A stretch of 64,000 nt of DNA from positions 372,001 to 436,000 of the forward strand of contig JANTQA010000029.1 of the NCBI GenBank assembly GCA_027625915.1, given 5' to 3'. Source of the DNA: Anaeramoeba flamelloides. Taxonomy: Eukaryota > Metamonada > Anaeramoebidae. Shown in pieces: positions 11,178 to 21,881 of this stretch; within the stretch, counting starts at the first letter, position 1, and every line of letters begins with the position of its first letter. Position numbers and translations under genes: made by a program. The notes beneath the pieces were generated by a model. That model ran no database searches, was not told the DNA's origin, and saw nothing but the letters and a program-made list of their open reading frames with translations.

Positions 11178-11854
11178 TGAAATTTATGAGTTGAAAAATA
11201 AAAAAATGAATTTTTTTTATTTTGTTCCAAAATTTTTAACTTTCGGGTTTGGGAAAAAAAGTGAAATAAGAAAACAACTTGTTTACCATTTTTGTTAAAG
11301 GTTTTCTGAAAATATAAAGTAAACTTAATTGGAAAAGAAAAAATCAATAACCACTATTTGTTGTAAAAAAAAGTGAACAAAATTTTCATTCACCTTTTGA
11401 AAAAAAGATTTTTAAAATCATGTAAAATTTCAAATTTTAATTCCTATAAATGAAGCTAAATTATGATTAATTTCTCCTTTTTAGAATTATGAGCTTTGAT
11501 GTTTTATATTAATTCTTGAGAATATGATTTTTTTGGATAGCTGAAATGAAAATTTTGATCTTTTCATTTTGCAATTAACAGTACTGAGAAAATGGGTGAT
11601 TTGTAATAATATAAGTTTTTATTCTGATATTATTTTTAGTATTGATTTTTCTTTGAGTGATCAATCATTAAAGATTTGTTGAAAAAATAGACTATTTTTG
11701 AGTTCTCAAAACCAACTCTTCAGATTTTAATTAACAATAGATCTCAAATGTTTTTGTTGTTTATATTGTACCCATGGTAATGGGTTAATTCTTTGAATTT
11801 GGTTTATTTCTTCATTGAATTGATTTAAATTATTGTATAAAATAAAGCTTAAGG
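11178..11854. other. spacer upstream of the RCC1 gene
   Basis: No gene seen. A stretch at about 11510-11600 (ATTTTGCAATTAACAGTA and its left flank) is shared with about 32975-33060, another small dispersed repeat. Confidence 0.35.
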
Positions 11855-12575
11855 AACTAACGTTTTCCAACGAGAAGCCTAAGTCAAATCTGTTATTATT
11901 GGGTTTAAATTACATAAGATAACGTGGTTCAAATGTATCAAAAAAATCGATTAGTCAAGTAGTAATATTTGTTGATCATCATCAATTAAATGATGATCAA
12001 GGTATGAGTAAAAAACCCAACATTTACAGAATAACATCTTGAATTTTGTCACAAATTTAAAGATACAATTGTCAATATTTAGACTCCAAAGTTGTAAAAT
12101 ATATATCTTAAAAAAGTCCCGAAATGTTGATTAATTACTAAAAAATTCAATTTTTTTAAATAATTAACCAATAGATTTTTTTGACCAATTATTTCTCAAA
12201 TATTGAAAAGATATTGATGTTACAATTAGCCTTATAATAAGGAAAGATAACTAATCAGTCTTTGTGTTTTGATGTTGATGATTATTGAGTTAATCTTTGA
12301 CATTTAGTAAATTCAAAAAAAATTACTTTTGGAAGTTCTAAATATGAATTATTAGATCTCCAGAATACTATTATTTTGAGTTTCTTTTTATACATTTTGA
12401 ATGTTAATTAATAAAAAATTACTAAAATAAAAATTTTTAATAGTGATCATTAGTAAAAAATGATATAATTTATTGTATAATAAGATTTATAATAGATTTT
12501 TAAAAGCTATTTGAGATATGTGAACTAATATTATTTTCCCCGAATCACAACATACTTTGATTCTAGAGAAATCTA
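11855..12575 (-). repeat. dispersed 730 bp repeat (family B), copy 2
   Basis: Reverse complement of 5878-6612 with many substitutions but the same order of blocks: AGAAGCCTAAG at the low-coordinate end, GATGATTATTGAGTTAATC in the middle and CATACTTTGATTCTAGAGAAA at the high end. Confidence 0.58.
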
Positions 12576-13607
12576 TGGCGAAGCTAATCCCATAAATCAA
12601 AAAATGTTATTGTAACTTTTTTCCCAAAAAGTTTGTATTTATTTCTAAGAGAGTATAGTGAATAATTTACATAGTTGGAATGAACAAAAGACAACCAATG
12701 GAAGATAAAATGTTCAATCAGTTTTTTCATTTTAAATACTACAGTTTCAAACTTTTAAAGGTATACTCTAATTAATCAAAAATTGATATTTTAATTTTTT
12801 TTTTTTAAAAAAAACCATCAAGAATATAAGGAAAACTATTATAGTAGTTGAAAAAATAAATTTCATCTGAATAAAATACCTGTCAAGATTTTTATTTCTT
12901 AATATTCGTAAAATTGGTGTGTAATTGCTATTATTTTAAAATCAAATTCTTTTATATAGAGAAACAAACTTTGAAAATTATAGCCCACTTATTAGAATGA
13001 TGATTAATAATATTAAACTTGTTTAAAACACTTTGTGACCAATCAAAAAATGAGAATTAAATTTATTATTTTCCAAAATACAAGAAAACCTATAGAAACC
13101 TCTACCGTTTTCCAACAAAAGTAGATTTATTTAAGTTATCAAAAAATTACATGAGTATTGTATATAGACATATACTTAAAAGAACTTTCTGTGAGTTTAT
13201 TACTAGGATCATCGAAATTTGGTTATTTATTAAAGGGTTTGATTTAAAATAAAAGAAATTATACACCAAGTTTATGAATAATCAAAATTTAAAATCTTTG
13301 GCGGGATTTTTATTATCATGCACTGTATTTTTTTTCCACTATATTTTTTAGATTATTCTTTGATTTGAAAAAAAAAAAGAAAAAAAAATGTTAGTTTTTT
13401 TGAATATCCTTTTGTTATCTTTTATTCTGAACAATCTTTTTTTTTTAAACAATTATTTTTTTTTTTTTTTGAGAACTTATATAAGATCTAATAGAATTTA
13501 CTAAAAAGTCCTAGAACCCTTAGAAAATTAGAAAAATAATAGAAATCAGAGAAAAAGGAAAAAAGTAAAATGTGTGTTTTAATTTTTGAAAAAAATAGAG
13601 TGACTTA
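12576..13607. other. AT-rich spacer without recognised content
   Basis: Short poly-A and poly-T runs only (for example near 13370-13475). I see no frame or repeat that I can support. Confidence 0.35.
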
Positions 13608-14013
13608 CACATGCTCAAAAAGTGATGTCTTTATATTTTAAGTTTTTTTACTAAATTTGTCATTTTTCGAAAAACTATAAGACTTTTTATATAAGCCTAG
13701 AGGAAAAGTTTCTTGTGAACAAACCCGAGGTTTATAATAGCAAATTAAAACAATTTAATGAAAGAATAAAAATATTTGGGGTTGTTTTTATGTTTTGATT
13801 TCTGAAAATTATTTTCCATTTGTGAATTTCTGTTTCTTCGATGAAAATTTTTATTATATTATAAAATCAAATTTTTTGCTCTTAGAATCCCCAAGTCCTC
13901 TTACAAAAAAACTCTTCCATTGGGGCGCATTGTAAAAGTTTTATAGTTTTTGGAAAAATGACAAATTTAGTAAAAAAACTTAAAATATATAACTAAATCA
14001 CTTTTAACATATG
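13608..14013. mobile_element. 400 bp foldback element
   Basis: Two arms of roughly 90 bp in inverted orientation. The left arm (13608-13705) contains AAGTTTTTTTACTAAATTTG then TCATTTTTCGAAAAACTATA; the right arm (13925-14013) contains the inverse, TATAGTTTTTGGAAAAATGA then CAAATTTAGTAAAAAAACTT. The outer parts, CATGCTCAAAAAGTGAT and ATCACTTTTAACATATG, also pair. The loop is about 220 bp and non-coding. This fits a foldback-type MITE. I found only one copy in this window. Confidence 0.6.
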
Positions 14014-14549
14014 CTGAAGAGATTATTAATAATAAAAAAAAAAATCTATTAAATTTTCTGGCAATTTCCTTAAAAATAAATTCCCACTTCTTGAAATTCA
14101 AAAATAAAGTCAAATATTGTTTTTGGAATGAACTATTTTACTTTAAAAACTCTTTTCAGAAAATAATTTTTAGTTTTAAAAGTTTGATGTCTTTTTCTCA
14201 TTTCTACCGGGGTGTGAAAATATAATTTATTATTCTAAACCTCTTAAAAAGTTTATTACTGGAGAGAAATTTATTAAACTTTAACGAATGGATTTTAAAA
14301 AGCCACTTAAAACAGAAAAAAATGAATATTCTAGTAAGAGTTTTTTTATGAAATACACTGACCAAAAAATTACAAATTTTCTATTTGCTCAACAAATGTA
14401 AAATTTTCCAAATTCAACAAATTTTCTAACTGTTTCATTTAAAAAAATTTTTTCAAATAAGAAAGAAATATAAGTACTTTTGATAAAAACTTTTTCACCT
14501 TATGATAATGTTTCAAAAATCGTGATTCCTTTTAAAAAAAGCGATATTA

Positions 14550-14745
14550 CAGTCAGTTCCACTTTTAAGGAATAAAACTTTCAACGAAATTTAAGGCACA
14601 AAAAAATCTCAAAAAAAGCACAAAATTCAAATTCTAGTAAAAATAAATTGTAAAAAAAAAAATTCCAAATTTTGTGTCTTAATTTGAGATTTTTTTATTC
14701 CTTAAATTTCATTGAAAGTTTGTGCCTTAAAAGTGAAACTGACTG
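14550..14745. mobile_element. 200 bp foldback MITE (family D), copy 1
   Basis: An almost complete palindrome: CAGTCAGTTCCACTTTTAAG at the left and CTTAAAAGTGAAACTGACTG at the right. Pairing continues inward through AACTTTCAACGAAATTTAAG and its inverse. The left flank is TA and the right flank is TC, probably a decayed TA duplication. A diverged second copy is at 42097-42295. Confidence 0.68.
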
Positions 14746-16439
14746 TCGATAAAATTGTGAGATTCAACAATATCATAATAATATCACAAATCAAAATAAT
14801 CCTTAAAATCTGGATAAATGTCAAAAGATGGTGATATAAATAAATTGTTATATAATTATTGTTTAATTTCAGGGAGTAAGTACATTTTTCAAATTTTGAG
14901 TACCATCATCTATGCGAAACCCAATAATTCAAATTATTTCATATAACCAAATATTTTGATATTTTAAGAAATATGAGAGTGGGAATACATCCTAGTATAA
15001 TATATTCTATACCAAATAAAAAAATAGACAATTCAAAAAAGAAAAGATTGATCAAGAAAAAATAAATAACATCATTTATTTCTTGATCTTATAAGAAAAA
15101 TTTGATCCAATGACTTCTATTTATTTTGTTTTATTTTTAATTTTTCATGTAAAAACTTTTTTGTTTGTAAAAATTTTTAAGAAACAAATTACTTTTTATT
15201 TCTAAAGAATTTACAAAATGAATTTAAAAATCCTATTTTCATTTCATTTATCTAATTTTTTATTTGTTATTGAAAATAGGATATTTATTAAATTCCTCTT
15301 TAGAAATAAACATTTATTGGACGAACTCATTTGATTTTATAATAATTTATTTTTCAATAATTTGAGAATTCAAAATAATTCAGTATCTGATTGAAATTTT
15401 TTCTAAATGTTTCTTTTTATTTTTGGTTAAATTTTTTTATACTGTTTTTTGATTCCAAGAATTCAACCCCCTATTTTAATTTTTGAAATAGTATTCTTAA
15501 TTTTGGTTTTGTTTGATAAAAATATTTGAAAAAAGAATTTTGAAAACAAATTATAAAAAAATGTTATGTAAAATTATAATAAATAGTAATGGGACGAGAA
15601 ATTCAAGGTAAAAAAATAGTTTGTATTCATATAAATAACGAATATAAAGAAAAAAAATCTTCAAAAATTGGCTTTTATGAATTTTTTTTTTTTTCATTCT
15701 TGATTTCGACAAATTTATTTAGAATGGTGTTCTTTCGTGTTTGGTCTTATAAAAGAAAATAATTGTTTCAAATGCACACCCTTTCAGGTATATTCTCTTG
15801 GTTTATATTTCGATTAATTTCATTCATGTGTATAAACACATTTCTAGATCTAAAACCAAAAAATTTGATTAAAAAATTTGTCAAAAAAATCGAAAAATTC
15901 AAGATTCAACTCTGAATTATGTGGGTTCTATTCACAAACAGACTAGTGAATGGGATTTTTTTTCAAAGTTTCAATATCTGATGGAACTCACAAAATATTT
16001 TTCAGTTAGGTTTCCATAATTAAAATTTTTCAAAATGGTAAAATGTACTTATACCCTTAATCGAAAAATTCAAAAAAAGTATTCAGATCTTTTGTCTGAA
16101 AATTTAATTATAACTAAAATGATAACTCTTTTAAAAATGATAATCCATTATTCGAAAATTAGTAAATCAAGTTTAATTGTAAAGGTACAATTGTGCCTTT
16201 GTGTAAAGAATTACTCAATTACCTAATAGGATAAAAAACCAACTAAATTGGAAATTACTATTCCATTGAAAAAAAAACAAAAAAAGTTTGTTTTCAATTT
16301 CAGTAAACACAATTTAAAATACAAAGGAATATTAACAAAATTTTCGTTTTTAATGAGACACATACAGCTAAAGTTAAGGAAACTTGATTTTATTTTTTTC
16401 TTTTTAATCTTTTTCAAGATTTACATTTCTTGACCTTAG
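14746..16439. other. spacer upstream of the GH47 gene, with a family H fragment
   Basis: About 16040-16240 matches the right half of the family H repeat at 9550-9750. I find no coding sequence. The sequence just before the next start codon ends in TTAG immediately followed by ATG, which could be an acceptor for an untranslated 5' exon, but this is not testable here. Confidence 0.35.
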
Positions 16440-18278
16440 ATGCTTAGAAGAAGAAAGGTTCAAAGAAAACAATACCTTCTCTTTTTTTTTGTAATGGCTT
16501 CGTTCGCTTTTTATTTATTTTATCATTCTTTAAACATCAGTCAATCTGAAAAACCGATCACAAACAATAATAGTCCCAAAGTGAATGGTGAAACAGAAAA
16601 AAAAGAAAAACAAAAAAATACCGAAATTCAAAATAAAAAAGAACAAGAACAAGAACAAGAACCATTTAAAATCATTTACATTACAGTTAATTCAAATGAA
16701 ATTGAAGATAGTATTTTTAATTTCAATGAAAAAGAGATTGACGATGAAAATGAAAAGGAATTTGATTTTGATTTGGGTTCACAAAAGAAAAGTAAGGAAA
16801 CAAAAACATTTCTCTCAAAAAACGATTACAAGTATTTAAAGGAGAAAGCATTTGAAAAATTATCGAACTTGCCTGTTGGAATTCTGGCAACAGACGAGAT
16901 CACTAAAGACGGAGACTTCGAGAAAATGAATGAAATCCGACAGGAGTTTCTACATGTTTGGGATAATTACAAAAAATATGCCTGGGGTTATGATCAATAC
17001 AAACCAAAAACCAAACAGCCACAATACACTCTTCATTTAGGATCCCTGATCGTAAACAACCTAGACACGCTTTTAATAATGGGGATGGAAAAGGAATATT
17101 TGGAAGCAAGAGAATGGGTCCAAAATGACTTACAATTTAATAGCGACGCAATGATCAGCTCATCTGAAGCTGTTCTGCAGATCTTGGGTGGCTTGTTGAG
17201 TGCTTACCATTTGTCTAACTATGATGAATTATATTTGAATAAGGCGATCGAATTATCAGAAAAATTGCTCTCGGTTGTGTTTAATGATGACAAAACCGGA
17301 TTCCCTGCGCCATTTGTGAATCTCTTTAATGGAGAAATTGAATATTTCAGGGACGGTAGCGAAAAGAAATACAAATTAGAAGAACTTGGTTCGTTCCAAT
17401 TGGAATTTAGTTATCTTTCAAGGATTACTGGGGATATTAAGTATCGAAACGCCGCAATCAAAATCCTCAAAACATTAAAGGAATTGGACAATGCCCGGGG
17501 GGCGCAATATCTTTTAAAAAACGAAATTAATACAGATGGTGAATTTTCTGGATATATTAATCTCGATAAGAAAAGTAGGGTATATTATGAGTATTTATTA
17601 AAGCTTTGGGTTTTAGAGGGGGAAAAAGATAATTCAAAAATTCGAAATTATTTTGATCGTACAATGGAGAAATTGATTGAAAGAATGATAGTAAGAAGCA
17701 GATTCGATACACGGAGATTTACCTTTGTTGGTGAATTGAAAGAAAAAAATAATATAGTTTTTTTAACAAATAATATGCACCAAATAAGCTGCTTTGCAGG
17801 TGCCATGTTTATTCTCGCTTCCCAAACAAAAACAGGGCAATTCCCCACTTATTATCAAATCGCTAAAGAAATTACAGACACTTGCTATCAAATGTATCAT
17901 ACAACTAAAACTGGATTATCAGGCGAAAAGGTCGAATTCACAACTAGTGAAATAAACCACTTTAATCAAAAACAAGTCTTAAGACCACAAACTATTGAAA
18001 GTATTTTTTATTTATGGAGATATACCAATAATGAGAATTATCGGGAAATGGGCTGGGAGATCTACAAAAATGTTAAAAAGCTTTGCAAATCAGAATTTGG
18101 CTACAGTTCATTAAAAGGTGTGAACGAAGACGACCCTCAACAACTTGACCTGATGTATTACTTTTTCTTATCCCAAACTTTGAAATATTTCTATTTGCTG
18201 TTTTCGCCTTCTTCTTTCCTTTCTTTAAATTCATTTGTTTTTAACGCAGCAGCACACCCTTTACCGATTTATAGATAA
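16440..18278 (+). CDS. GH47 class I alpha-mannosidase homologue, probably catalytically inactive
   Basis: A 612-residue type II membrane protein: short basic tail, one membrane segment at about 12-32, a charged stem, then a full GH47 domain (about 130-612). Landmarks are NNLDTLLIMG, EAVLQILGGLLSAYHLS, ELGSFQLEFSYLSRITGD, YYEYLLKLW, SCFAGAM, RPQTIESIFYLWRYT and FVFNAAAHPLPIYR. Active enzymes trim alpha-1,2-mannose from N-glycans in the ER or Golgi and need Ca2+. Here several positions I know as catalytic or Ca2+/substrate-binding are changed: the Asp before YYEYLLK is Arg380, the RPET Glu is Gln517, the LAETLKY Glu is Gln579, the Ca2+-binding Thr of NTEAHP is Ala603 and the next Glu is Ala604, and the DHLVCF His is Gln448. 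The putative acid Glu243 and Glu520 remain. The frame is intact and well conserved elsewhere, so it reads as a pseudoenzyme rather than a decayed gene. Confidence 0.87.
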   Translation: MLRRRKVQRKQYLLFFFVMASFAFYLFYHSLNISQSEKPITNNNSPKVNGETEKKEKQKNTEIQNKKEQEQEQEPFKIIYITVNSNEIEDSIFNFNEKEIDDENEKEFDFDLGSQKKSKETKTFLSKNDYKYLKEKAFEKLSNLPVGILATDEITKDGDFEKMNEIRQEFLHVWDNYKKYAWGYDQYKPKTKQPQYTLHLGSLIVNNLDTLLIMGMEKEYLEAREWVQNDLQFNSDAMISSSEAVLQILGGLLSAYHLSNYDELYLNKAIELSEKLLSVVFNDDKTGFPAPFVNLFNGEIEYFRDGSEKKYKLEELGSFQLEFSYLSRITGDIKYRNAAIKILKTLKELDNARGAQYLLKNEINTDGEFSGYINLDKKSRVYYEYLLKLWVLEGEKDNSKIRNYFDRTMEKLIERMIVRSRFDTRRFTFVGELKEKNNIVFLTNNMHQISCFAGAMFILASQTKTGQFPTYYQIAKEITDTCYQMYHTTKTGLSGEKVEFTTSEINHFNQKQVLRPQTIESIFYLWRYTNNENYREMGWEIYKNVKKLCKSEFGYSSLKGVNEDDPQQLDLMYYFFLSQTLKYFYLLFSPSSFLSLNSFVFNAAAHPLPIYR

Positions 18279-18405
18279 TAATAAATTAACATAAATGTAA
18301 TGATCATTTGTTTTTTATTTCTGGTTATTTATTTTTTTATTTTTGATGTTGAAATACTGCAGTTAACAATTTATATATTGAAAGTTTTCTGAATACCTTA
18401 ATTGT

Positions 18406-18490
18406 TTAAGGGACTAGTCTCTATTAATTTTTTTTTTTGACCAATAACTAAATAAGGAATCTGTATCTTGAAATATGTTTAAAATTGAAA
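18406..18490 (+). repeat. one end of the TTAA-flanked MITE (family C)
   Basis: TTAA followed by GGGACTAGTCTCTATTA, then about 60 bp resembling the left half of 45348-45523 (ACTAAATAAGGA..C..TATCT). No matching right end was found nearby, so this is a truncated or heavily decayed copy. Confidence 0.5.
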
Positions 18491-19539
18491 ATAGACGTGT
18501 TTTTTCAATGTTAGAACTTTGAGTTTCTTGTTTTTTTTAAATTATACAATTCTGTCAAAAAAAGTGACTTTTAAAAATTTTTTTGAAAAAAGATCTAAAA
18601 TTGATGAGAATTTTTTGATTAATTTTGGATTTAATATTTTTTCTCAAAAATAATATTTATTCTCATTTTTCAAAACGAAAAAATAATTTAAAACTAGTGA
18701 ATATTTTCTCTTTCACTTCTGTTGATCCAAATTGACTCTATAAAGAACTCGATTTGTTTGGTCAATAATTACTTTTAAAAAAATAGTTCTTATTCTTTTC
18801 TTTGATTTTTTTGACTCTGACAAAAACTTTTGGGATGGTAATTTGGGAACACATAAAAAAACTTCAAATTCAACAAAAACAAAAGAGTGTAAACTGAAAA
18901 AGTAGATTCATGAAAAAAAAGAATGGTACAAGAAAAGAAAGAAAATCTTTTATTAAGAGTATTACATATATTGTATTTTTTTTTTTGCATCAAACTGTTT
19001 TTTCATGCAAATCCAAAAAAACCCTTTCAGGTTTATTTTTTAAACTATTTTTTGTAGTTCTTCCACAAAAATAACAAGTTTTTGCTTTCTTGTCCATATT
19101 TTTTTTTTATTTTTTGTATTTTTGCGAAAAGTTGAAAAAAAGCAACTTTCAAAAAAGTGAAAAAATGATAAAATTTTTTATTTCTATAAAAACAATAACT
19201 AACTTTAATGAATGTAATTTATCGAGATTCCATTACTATACTAAGAAGTTTTTCACTTTGATAACAAATCTAAGTTATTGGAAAAAAAAATTCTAAATCT
19301 CTATTAAATTTACCTAAAAAAATTTAAAATAGATTATTCCCTTAATTAATTTATATTTTCAGATTATTATTTGCCAAAATTATAATTTTACAAAATAATT
19401 AGATAAAATATTTCAAAAGAACCTTGGAAAAAGTCTAAAAAATCAAAAAAGAAATGATTTTAAGTTGTTTTGATTAATTCTCTTCATAAAATTAAGTTTT
19501 TGGAGGGTGTAAAAGGATAGAAAAAATCATTATAAGAAT
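18491..19539. other. AT-rich spacer without recognised content
   Basis: No gene, RNA or repeat that I can support. Long T and A runs make every frame low-complexity. Confidence 0.35.
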
Positions 19540-19845
19540 TGGTAATTTGTTCATTATTAGATCTTAAATTGGTTCTGATCAGATCATCAAATTGAACTGG
19601 ACTTAGGCAACTCCTGAGAACTGAACCCAACGGATGCAATTTATGTGTCCGAAGAATACTGAACGCAACTGATGTGATCTTAAACAAAACAAACCAACCA
19701 ACCTTTTCCAATATCGCCAGTGGATAGCTGGAATGGGGTTACTATCTGTTAAGTCAGTATCTTGTCAATGAATTTTTTGAAACAAGATTGGGGAAACTTA
19801 CAAAAAAAAAAATAAATTAAAATATAAAAAAAAAAAAAAAGCACA
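19540..19845 (+). repeat. polyA-tailed dispersed repeat, copy 2
   Basis: The better-preserved partner of 3285-3590, with noticeably higher GC than its surroundings at 19570-19790. It ends GGGGAAACTTAC followed by A-rich tracts. The body contains two similar segments, GAACTGAACCCAACGGATGC and GAACGCAACTGATGTGA, suggesting an internal duplication. SINE-like by the tail; promoter boxes were not recognised. Confidence 0.48.
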
Positions 19846-20893
19846 GCAACTCAAAATAAAATATTAAAAACCAAATCTAATTCTAGAAAAACTGTACAAT
19901 TTATAGATAAAAACATATTTATAAAGTTCTAAAATTAAAACTAAATAAAGTAAAATATTTCATACATTGTATAGTTTATCAAATATTTAGATCTCTATAT
20001 TAAAAAAAATTCTGATGGTAATCCAGATTTTTTCGACATTCAAAGAAACAACCACCAACCCATTCCACACTTTTTTGTACACAAAATAAAACTCTTAAAA
20101 CGAAATAATTTTTTACGTATTTTATTATTTTTTACTCTTTTTTGTTTCTTTTGTTTTGTTTCTCTTTTTCTTGTATTTGTTTAGAAATAAATTTTCAGAA
20201 TAATATTTTAATTTTGTACTAAAAAAATAAATTTGATTTTTTTATTGATTTAATATTTATTAAAATTTTATCTAAAAAAAAAAATGAAATTTTCTATGTA
20301 ATATAAACCCCAATTCATAATTTTTAACACACCAAAATTTGATTTGTTAAAAAAAAAATTATTTAATCAATTCAAGAAGGAATACCAAATTAGAACCATT
20401 CACTAATTGAAATTTTAACACTTTTTTATAAATTACAATATTCACAAAACAATAAATAAATATCAATTAACAAAAACTCAAATGTGTGTTAAAAATTTTG
20501 GAGAGAGCAAAACACAATAAATTGATTGATAAATTTGTATTAATTTTATTAGGAAATATTGATCGATCATAAGGTTAGATACCATCAATAAATTTTATTT
20601 GAGTTCTTCTATTTGAAACAACTCAACTTTAACAAAATATCAATTGCTCAAAAAAATTTTGATGCAACGAAACAAGTTATATAATTCAAACAATGAAATG
20701 AAAACATATAAAACTTAAAGATTATAAAAATGATTTTCATATTTTTCAAAAATCAAAATTTAGTTCCAATTTCAATGAAATTCTATCATTGTGATTATTT
20801 GGACCGTTTTAATTCTGTGTGGAAAATTTGGAATTTTAGTTTATATATTTAACAAAAAGAAGTTTAATTTTTTAAATTAAAAGATATTTAGTA

Positions 20894-21365
20894 CAGTGGT
20901 GTAAATAACCCAGGTTTTTACTTTAACCCATTACAAAAATTTAACACATGATCAATAAAATTTTTTATTGTAGCTCAAAAAGAAATATTTAAATCGAATG
21001 AAACCCGTATATAAACTAGAAATAGGGTTCTTTAAATTTTAAATAAGAATTATCAAGATCTTGAAAGATTAAAATTTAATTTATGAACAAAAAAATGAGT
21101 AAAAGAAACGTTTTTGCATTTTTTCAAAATCGATCAGTTTATCTCACAGAAATATTGTAAATATGACGAAATTTTTGAAACAAAGGCATTTAAAATTTTT
21201 TAATCATTGTCATTTTTCAAAGAAATAACCTCTAAATTCAATTTAAATCTGAACCAAGAATATATATTTCCTTCATATATTCAAATACCCAAGTCTGAAA
21301 AAAAAACACGAGTTAAATTTTTGTAATGGGTTAAGGGTTTTCTACATGGGTTATTTACACTACTG
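20894..21365. mobile_element. 472 bp Tc1/mariner-like non-autonomous element
   Basis: Inverted ends of about 50 bp: CAGTGGTGTAAATAACCC at the left and GGGTTATTTACACTACTG at the right. Pairing continues through AACCCATTACAAAAATTTAA and its inverse. TA flanks both ends. Ends starting CAGT with a TA duplication are typical of Tc1/mariner elements. The interior is non-coding, so any transposase must act from elsewhere. A diverged single end (ACAGTATGTTAAATAACCCC) occurs near 31643-31665. Confidence 0.75.
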
Positions 21366-21881
21366 TATTTAGTAAAACCTGTTATTATTTCAAAGGATTA
21401 ATGACTTGAAAACTTTGATTTTTAATCAAATAAAAAATTTTATGACCACCTCTTTAAGTTTTTAAATCCTTTTTATTTATTTTTATAAAGGAAAAATAGG
21501 AAGTTTACTTTTCTTTAGATAAAATCAATAAAAAAAAAAATTAAAATATTTAAAATGGTTACCAATTAATTAGTAACAAAAAAATTATTCTTACAGAAAA
21601 AAAAACCTCAAAAAGAATTATTGAATATTGCAATAAATATTTGAAATGCTAATATTTCAAAAAAAAAAATACAAAATCAATATTTAATTTTTTTAAATTA
21701 TGATGTATTTTAACAAATATTCGAGTCCTAATTTTATATAAAATTATTATGAATTGTCGAAAGCTAGATATAATTCGTTTTACATTCTGGATTATTTCAA
21801 ACAATATTATAAAACCAAAATTCAAAATAAAAAAAAAAAATTTTCATAAAAATATTCAAATCACAAGACTATTTTTATTTT

